From CAYRLW01 sp964425215 (GTDB lineage Bacteria; Spirochaetota; Spirochaetia; Treponematales; Breznakiellaceae), in assembly GCA_964425215.1 (NCBI GenBank), contig CAYRLW010000012.1, positions 1-64,000 of the forward strand: a stretch of 64,000 bases of DNA, given 5' to 3'. The translations under genes and the position numbers were made by a program. Positions 60,556-64,000 of the stretch are shown here, one piece after another (within the stretch, counting starts at the first letter, position 1; each line of letters begins with the position of its first letter). Below the pieces are notes generated by a model. The model did no database searches. It saw only the letters and a program-made list of their open reading frames with translations, and was not told where the DNA came from.

Positions 60556-61361
60556 ACTTTTCGTTGTACGATGATCTTATCGATCCCATACCGTCTACTT
60601 TGATCGTCCGGCAGGCGGTTCTGGGAGCTTCCTGGGCCGCGGTTATCTCGGACGAAGGCGCTGGGGTGTCCATGCGCCTTGATACGGTTTCCCGGCCATC
60701 CCAATTACCGGCGGACCTTTCGGGTTTATCCCTGCGAACCCTTGCTTCGGCGGCCAAATCGTGGAATTTCGCTGACGCATCCCTGGGCGTGGCGGCTATA
60801 AACGCCTTTTACAATTCGGCTAGGGTTGTGGAAAGATCCTTCGGTTCCATTCCCAATCCCACGGTGCTTTCCCGGGATCAGGCGGACCCCTTTCAACGCT
60901 ACCGGGAGCTGGCCCAAGGGCGAAGGGTAGCGGCCATAGGCCATTTTTCTGCCCTGGACACCCACATAGCCCCGGTCTGCGATTTGGCGATTATCGAACA
61001 ACATCCCCGCCCCGGGGATTACCCCGACTCGGCGGCCGAGTATCTGCTGGAGGACCGGGAAATGGTGTTTATAACCGGGTCTACCCTAGCCAATAAAACC
61101 CTTCCCCGGCTTTTAGAACTCAGCCGGGGGGCCTTTGTGGTTTTGGTCGGACCGAGTACCACCATGGCTCCCCAGTTATTCGAGCACGGAGTCATGTCCC
61201 TCTCCGGTTCCTTGTTCCCGGAGCCCCAGGTCTGCTTTGATGTGGCCACGGGGGGAAACCACGGAAAGATGATAAAGACAGGAATAAAACTGAGCTACCA
61301 AGCCCCTTCCGCGGACTTATGGTCAGGTCGGCTGGTCAGCCCCCTGGCTCGGGTCGTGTAA
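60552..61361 (+). CDS. DUF364 (putative heavy-metal chelation domain) protein
   Basis: This 269-residue protein has the DUF364 layout: an N-terminal DUF4213-like part (NFSLYDDLIDPIP..., GVAAINAFYNS) and a Rossmann-like C-terminal part. The latter has ALDTHIAPVCDLAIIEQHPRPGDYP, then ITGSTLANKTLPRLLEL and VLVGPSTTMAPQLFEHG. The family is thought to bind metal or a metal chelate, and it often accompanies FecBCD-type transporters and molybdenum or nitrogenase gene sets. It overlaps the ATPase gene (ATGA) and precedes the binding protein by 57 bp. It is probably cytoplasmic and may take over the incoming metal. Confidence 0.85.
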   Translation: MNFSLYDDLIDPIPSTLIVRQAVLGASWAAVISDEGAGVSMRLDTVSRPSQLPADLSGLSLRTLASAAKSWNFADASLGVAAINAFYNSARVVERSFGSIPNPTVLSRDQADPFQRYRELAQGRRVAAIGHFSALDTHIAPVCDLAIIEQHPRPGDYPDSAAEYLLEDREMVFITGSTLANKTLPRLLELSRGAFVVLVGPSTTMAPQLFEHGVMSLSGSLFPEPQVCFDVATGGNHGKMIKTGIKLSYQAPSADLWSGRLVSPLARVV

Positions 61362-61418
61362 GCGAGGGGACAAGGGTAAACCCGGTTGCTTTACTAAAGA
61401 ATTAGTTTGGAGGTTTGT

Positions 61419-62477
61419 ATGATTCTTAGAAAATCTTTGGGTAAAGGAAGTGTGCTCCTCTTTCTCTTGGTGTCCGTAATGGTAGCGGGAGCCCAAAGTT
61501 CAAACGAATCGGCTAATCGAGTATTTATCGATTCCGTTGGTCGGCGGGTTTCTCTTCCCCGAGAAATTACCCGCATCGCTCCGTCGGGGCCCATGGCCCA
61601 GATTTTCCTTTTTACCCTTGCCCCTGACCGTTTGGTGGGTTGGTCCCTTAAACCGACCGAAGAGATGAAGGACTTTATCTCCCCTTCGGAAACGAAACTC
61701 CCCGTCTTTGGTCAATTTTACGGGAGCGTTTCAAACTTGAATCTGGAGGCCCTTATCGCCTCGGCCCCTCAGGTCATCGTGGATATGGGGGAGGTAAAAA
61801 AAGGTATCGGATCGGATATGGATTCCATTCAAAAACGGACGGGGATCCCCGCGGTATTCATTAAGGCGGATACCCTGGACAGTTACGGCGATACATACCG
61901 GACCCTGGCGGAACTGTTGGGGGGCCCCGCCAGCGCTAAGGCCCAGGAGGCTTTAGCCCAGGCTCGGTTCTGCGATCGGACCATCCAATGGATACGGGAT
62001 GGCCGTAAAAATCTTGATCCCGCGAAAAAAGTCCGGATTTATTACGGCGAAGGGGCCACGGGTTTACAGACCGTCCCGGCCGGTTCGCTTCATTCCCAGG
62101 TAATCGAAGAAATTGGGGCGGAAAATGTGGCCCAAATTCCCATCACCACCGGTGCGGGTGGAAATAAGATCACCATGGAACAGCTCTTTCTCTGGGACCC
62201 GGATATGATCATTTTTGGGTACGGGGCCACGGGGGAAACGGTAAAACAGGACCCCCTTTGGAAGGACCTTCGGGCGGTAAAAGCCGGACGGGTGTATACC
62301 ATTCCCGACGCTCCCTACGGTTGGTTCGGCCGACCCCCATCGGTAAACCGGATGGCGGGTCTCTATTGGCTGGCAAGCCTCGCGTACCCCACCGTATTCG
62401 ACCCCTCGGCGGCCCAACGGGGTTTAGAGGATTTTTACAATCTCTTTTACCATCATCCTCTACCAAAGGGAAAGTAG
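61419..62477 (+). CDS. Metal/chelate ABC transporter substrate-binding protein (FecB/BtuF type)
   Basis: This encodes 352 residues from ATG 61419, which has GGAGG 5 bp upstream. A signal peptide (MILRKSLGKGSVLLFLLVSVMVAGAQ, in two parts) exports it; there is no lipobox Cys. The two-lobe pattern of helical-backbone binding proteins is visible: VFIDSVGRRVSLPREITRI, then LEALIASAPQVIVDMGEVKKG, WDPDMIIFGYG and AVKAGRVYTIPDAPYGWF. Known relatives bind iron complexes, cobalamin, or molybdate/tungstate (MolA). YqeC follows 6 bp later, which points to molybdenum. Confidence 0.9.
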   Translation: MILRKSLGKGSVLLFLLVSVMVAGAQSSNESANRVFIDSVGRRVSLPREITRIAPSGPMAQIFLFTLAPDRLVGWSLKPTEEMKDFISPSETKLPVFGQFYGSVSNLNLEALIASAPQVIVDMGEVKKGIGSDMDSIQKRTGIPAVFIKADTLDSYGDTYRTLAELLGGPASAKAQEALAQARFCDRTIQWIRDGRKNLDPAKKVRIYYGEGATGLQTVPAGSLHSQVIEEIGAENVAQIPITTGAGGNKITMEQLFLWDPDMIIFGYGATGETVKQDPLWKDLRAVKAGRVYTIPDAPYGWFGRPPSVNRMAGLYWLASLAYPTVFDPSAAQRGLEDFYNLFYHHPLPKGK

Positions 62478-62483
62478 AAACCC

Positions 62484-63350
62484 ATGGCGTCCAGTTTGTC
62501 GGAGTATACGTTTCCAGAGCTGTTTGATAGTTTGACCAAAAAATGGTGGATGGATACGGATTCGCGACTTCCCAGGACGGTAGTCGCCGTTGGCGGTGGT
62601 GGAAAAACCGCCTCCCTTTTCGCCTTAGCATCCTTCTACGCCGATCGGGGCAATGGGGTTCTTTTTACCACCACCACCCACGTTCGGGATCCCAGAAAGG
62701 AAAAAGAGCGGAGACGCTTCGATAGGGTTATCGTGGAACCCCCGTTAGCCGATCCGGCTATCTCGACCCCAGCCTTTTCGGTGGATAAGAATGTAGGGCC
62801 CAGGCTCGATACCCCGGTTCCGGGTACCATCACCGTCCTCGCTTCTCGGGAGCTGATCGAAGATAAAAAGCTCGCCGGGATTCACCCGTCCTGGATCCCA
62901 CCGCTAAAAAAAAATTACCATGTCCTGCTGGTGGAGGCAGACGGTTCCCGGGGGCTCCCCATAAAAGCCCCGGGGGATCACGAGCCGGTGGTTCCCCCGG
63001 ACACGGACGTGGTTCTTGGTGTGGTCGGCCTTGATTGCCTAGGGCGGCCCATGGACGAACGAACGGTTCACCGGCCCGAATTGTTTGGACCCCTTACCGG
63101 GTGTCTTCCGGGACAAGCCATCGAGCTTTTTCATATACGGTCCCTGGTTATCCATCCCCAGGGGCTTTTTAAAGGAAGTCCTGCTGGGGCGCTTAAAATC
63201 GTTCTTTTAAACAAGGCGGATTTAGGTGCCTGGAAGGGTTCTTCTCAATTTTTAAAGGAAATCGATACGCTAAGGTCCATCGATTCCCTTTCTGGGGTCA
63301 TCCTTTGTTCGCTTAAGGAAGGATGGGCCTTCGTGGAAGATCCTATGTAG
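62484..63350 (+). CDS. yqeC: Selenium-dependent molybdenum hydroxylase accessory protein YqeC
   Basis: This 288-residue protein has a P-loop-like start (VVAVGGGGKTASLFALASFY, about residue 32), TTTTHVRDPRK, and the family block VLLVEADGSRGLPIKAPGDHEPVVPPDTDVVLGVVGLDCLG (two adjacent parts). YqeC is required, by genetic context, for enzymes of the xanthine dehydrogenase family that use a labile selenium ligand; its exact chemistry is unknown. It is in the same operon as the metal transporter (6-bp gap). The hydroxylase itself is not in the window and may follow to the right. Confidence 0.88.
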   Translation: MASSLSEYTFPELFDSLTKKWWMDTDSRLPRTVVAVGGGGKTASLFALASFYADRGNGVLFTTTTHVRDPRKEKERRRFDRVIVEPPLADPAISTPAFSVDKNVGPRLDTPVPGTITVLASRELIEDKKLAGIHPSWIPPLKKNYHVLLVEADGSRGLPIKAPGDHEPVVPPDTDVVLGVVGLDCLGRPMDERTVHRPELFGPLTGCLPGQAIELFHIRSLVIHPQGLFKGSPAGALKIVLLNKADLGAWKGSSQFLKEIDTLRSIDSLSGVILCSLKEGWAFVEDPM

Positions 63351-63378
63351 GGGGCTTCGGTTGATGCAGACTCTGGGA

Positions 63379-63610
63379 ACCTCTTTCAACTGTAACAGAC
63401 TTATGAAAGAGGCTCCGGGGTTTAAATTTTCTTGGATTTGACATAACGTTATAAAGGGGGGCTCTTTCAAAACTCAGAGAGTTTTGAAAGAGCTACCTTA
63501 GATGTACACGCAGTATTTTTGCTATTCGCTATAATATAGATATTTATATTTAAATTGCAAAAATACTGCAAGAGGTTCTTTCAAAAGTAACAGACTTTTG
63601 AAAGAACCTC
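63379..63610. repeat. Composite three-hairpin element, orientation A-B-C, with an extra C-like hairpin
   Basis: An extra C-like hairpin lies at 63379-63414 (cctctttca / tgaaagagg). Hairpin A is at 63457-63497. Hairpin B has arms GCAGTATTTTTGC (63510-63522) and GCAAAAATACTGC (63557-63569). Hairpin C at 63572-63610 has a perfect 17-bp stem and loop AACAG. Between the extra hairpin and A is TTGACATAACGTTAT, a -35-like hexamer fused to a 10-bp palindrome (63443-63452). The element ends directly at the ribosome site of the next gene. The 275-bp gap holds nothing else. Confidence 0.9.
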
Positions 63611-63625
63611 AGGGAGGTGCTTTTT

Positions 63626-64000
63626 ATGCGCGATATACCGCCGGGAGTTCGAAATAAGGTTTATGGAAAGGAGTACGTTTCTACCCAATTCGTCATTAAA
63701 GGGAACGTTCATGCGGAGCGAACCTTTACCGCCCAGGAACTTCGCCAGAGGCCAAAAAAAACGATCGATGGGGTCCCCATCGTTTGTGGAAGCGGTAAGC
63801 TCAAGCAGGAAAGCCATACCTATGCGGGGGTACTGTTAAAAGAATTGCTGGACGAAGCGGGGGTAGTTATAAAGGAACACGAGGACCCTAACCGTACGTA
63901 TATCTTCGCCAAGAGTAAGGACGGATACGGCGCCCTTTTTTCTTGGCACGAGATTTTTAACAATAGCGCCGGGGACGGCCTCTTAGTAGCCCTGGAAAAG
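63626..64000 (+). CDS. Molybdopterin-binding-domain oxidoreductase-like protein, partial
   Basis: ATG at 63626 (AGGGAGGTG ribosome site) opens 125 codons to the window edge. The pattern FTAQELRQRPKKTIDGVPI, SHTYAGVLLKELLDEAGVVI and SKDGYGALFSWHEIFN matches the sulfite-oxidase-like molybdopterin domain, where a tightening of Y-GV-L-ELL and DGY...FS-E is typical. Many stand-alone members lack the Mo-ligating Cys. CGSG here (about residue 55) is a candidate, but I cannot confirm it. Its position behind the transporter and YqeC fits molybdenum metabolism. The 3' end is outside the window. Confidence 0.65.
   Translation, partial: MRDIPPGVRNKVYGKEYVSTQFVIKGNVHAERTFTAQELRQRPKKTIDGVPIVCGSGKLKQESHTYAGVLLKELLDEAGVVIKEHEDPNRTYIFAKSKDGYGALFSWHEIFNNSAGDGLLVALEK

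Noticed and set aside
62484..63350. Possible selenocysteine codon in the YqeC or molybdopterin genes
   Set aside because: Both frames are complete or open without an internal TGA, and no stem-loop after a TGA was seen; selenium use is inferred only from the YqeC family.
63438..63461. TTGACA followed by an AT-rich palindrome as a promoter for the molybdopterin-domain gene
   Set aside because: No -10 box occurs at 16-18 bp after the TTGACA, where hairpin A begins, so I do not call a promoter; the palindrome is noted within the repeat entry.

Overview
The window is chromosomal DNA of a spirochaete, most likely a treponeme of the insect-gut type (Treponemataceae/Breznakiellaceae). I infer this from several features: many short-signal lipoproteins, a 2,864-residue secreted protein resembling the giant proteins annotated in Leptospira and treponemes, PP2C-type SpoIIE phosphatases with a STAS partner, a very large NAD-type glutamate dehydrogenase, and tightly packed operons joined by ATGA/GTGA overlaps. 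Species cannot be fixed from the sequence alone.

Layout. 1-109 is the start of a type I restriction subunit (hsdR) leaving the window on the minus strand. 558-23440 is one long GC-rich plus-strand operon: lipoprotein, TPR protein, lipoprotein, TolC-like channel, lipid-anchored HlyD-type adaptor, two lipoproteins with bacterial Ig-like domains, two different RND pump subunits, and the giant protein with HExxH and M23 peptidase motifs. An AT-rich leucine-rich-repeat lipoprotein follows (23450-24298). It looks like an envelope export machine together with its large exported or periplasmic client.

24.3-31.3 kb is an accessory mosaic. It holds fragments of a RelE/ParE-like gene and a phosphatase gene that recur 6-7 kb away, a 74-bp direct repeat bracketing two OsmC genes, a broken NifX gene and a truncated IS91-family transposase. 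Then come a truncated, frameshifted sigma-54-like gene, a two-gene DUF6884-like/GIY-YIG module, a near-consensus sigma-54 promoter, heptad repeats and an ankyrin fragment. Three reading frames here are interrupted by TAG.

31.3-35.2 kb encodes two membrane PP2C phosphatases and a STAS anti-sigma antagonist (partner switching), facing an FMN reductase across a shared terminator. 36-42.4 kb has glutamate dehydrogenase and a TPP-riboswitch-controlled thiamine/precursor ECF transporter (ykoE-D-C plus a YkoF-like protein). 42.5-44.3 kb has a ferric-reductase-like membrane protein, a DOMON protein and a ferritin-like protein. 44.4-46.3 kb (minus) has a TetR regulator and an rRNA methyltransferase. 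46.3-53.3 kb (minus) is a carbohydrate ABC-uptake operon with a GH63-like hydrolase and a Gfo/Idh/MocA dehydrogenase, with an AraC regulator divergent. 54.3-58.4 kb has RlmM-like and PilZ genes, then XRE-cupin, acyl-CoA ligase and PadR. 58.7-64 kb is a FecCD-type metal transporter with a DUF364 protein, YqeC (selenium-dependent molybdenum hydroxylase accessory) and a molybdopterin-domain protein. Together these suggest metal, possibly molybdenum, supply to a selenium-dependent hydroxylase.

A composite intergenic element of three successive hairpins (A-B-C) occurs complete at 44.3, 58.5 and 63.5 kb, in both orientations, and as solo A hairpins or derivatives at 0.43, 42.4 and 43.7 kb. No tRNA, rRNA or CRISPR array was seen.
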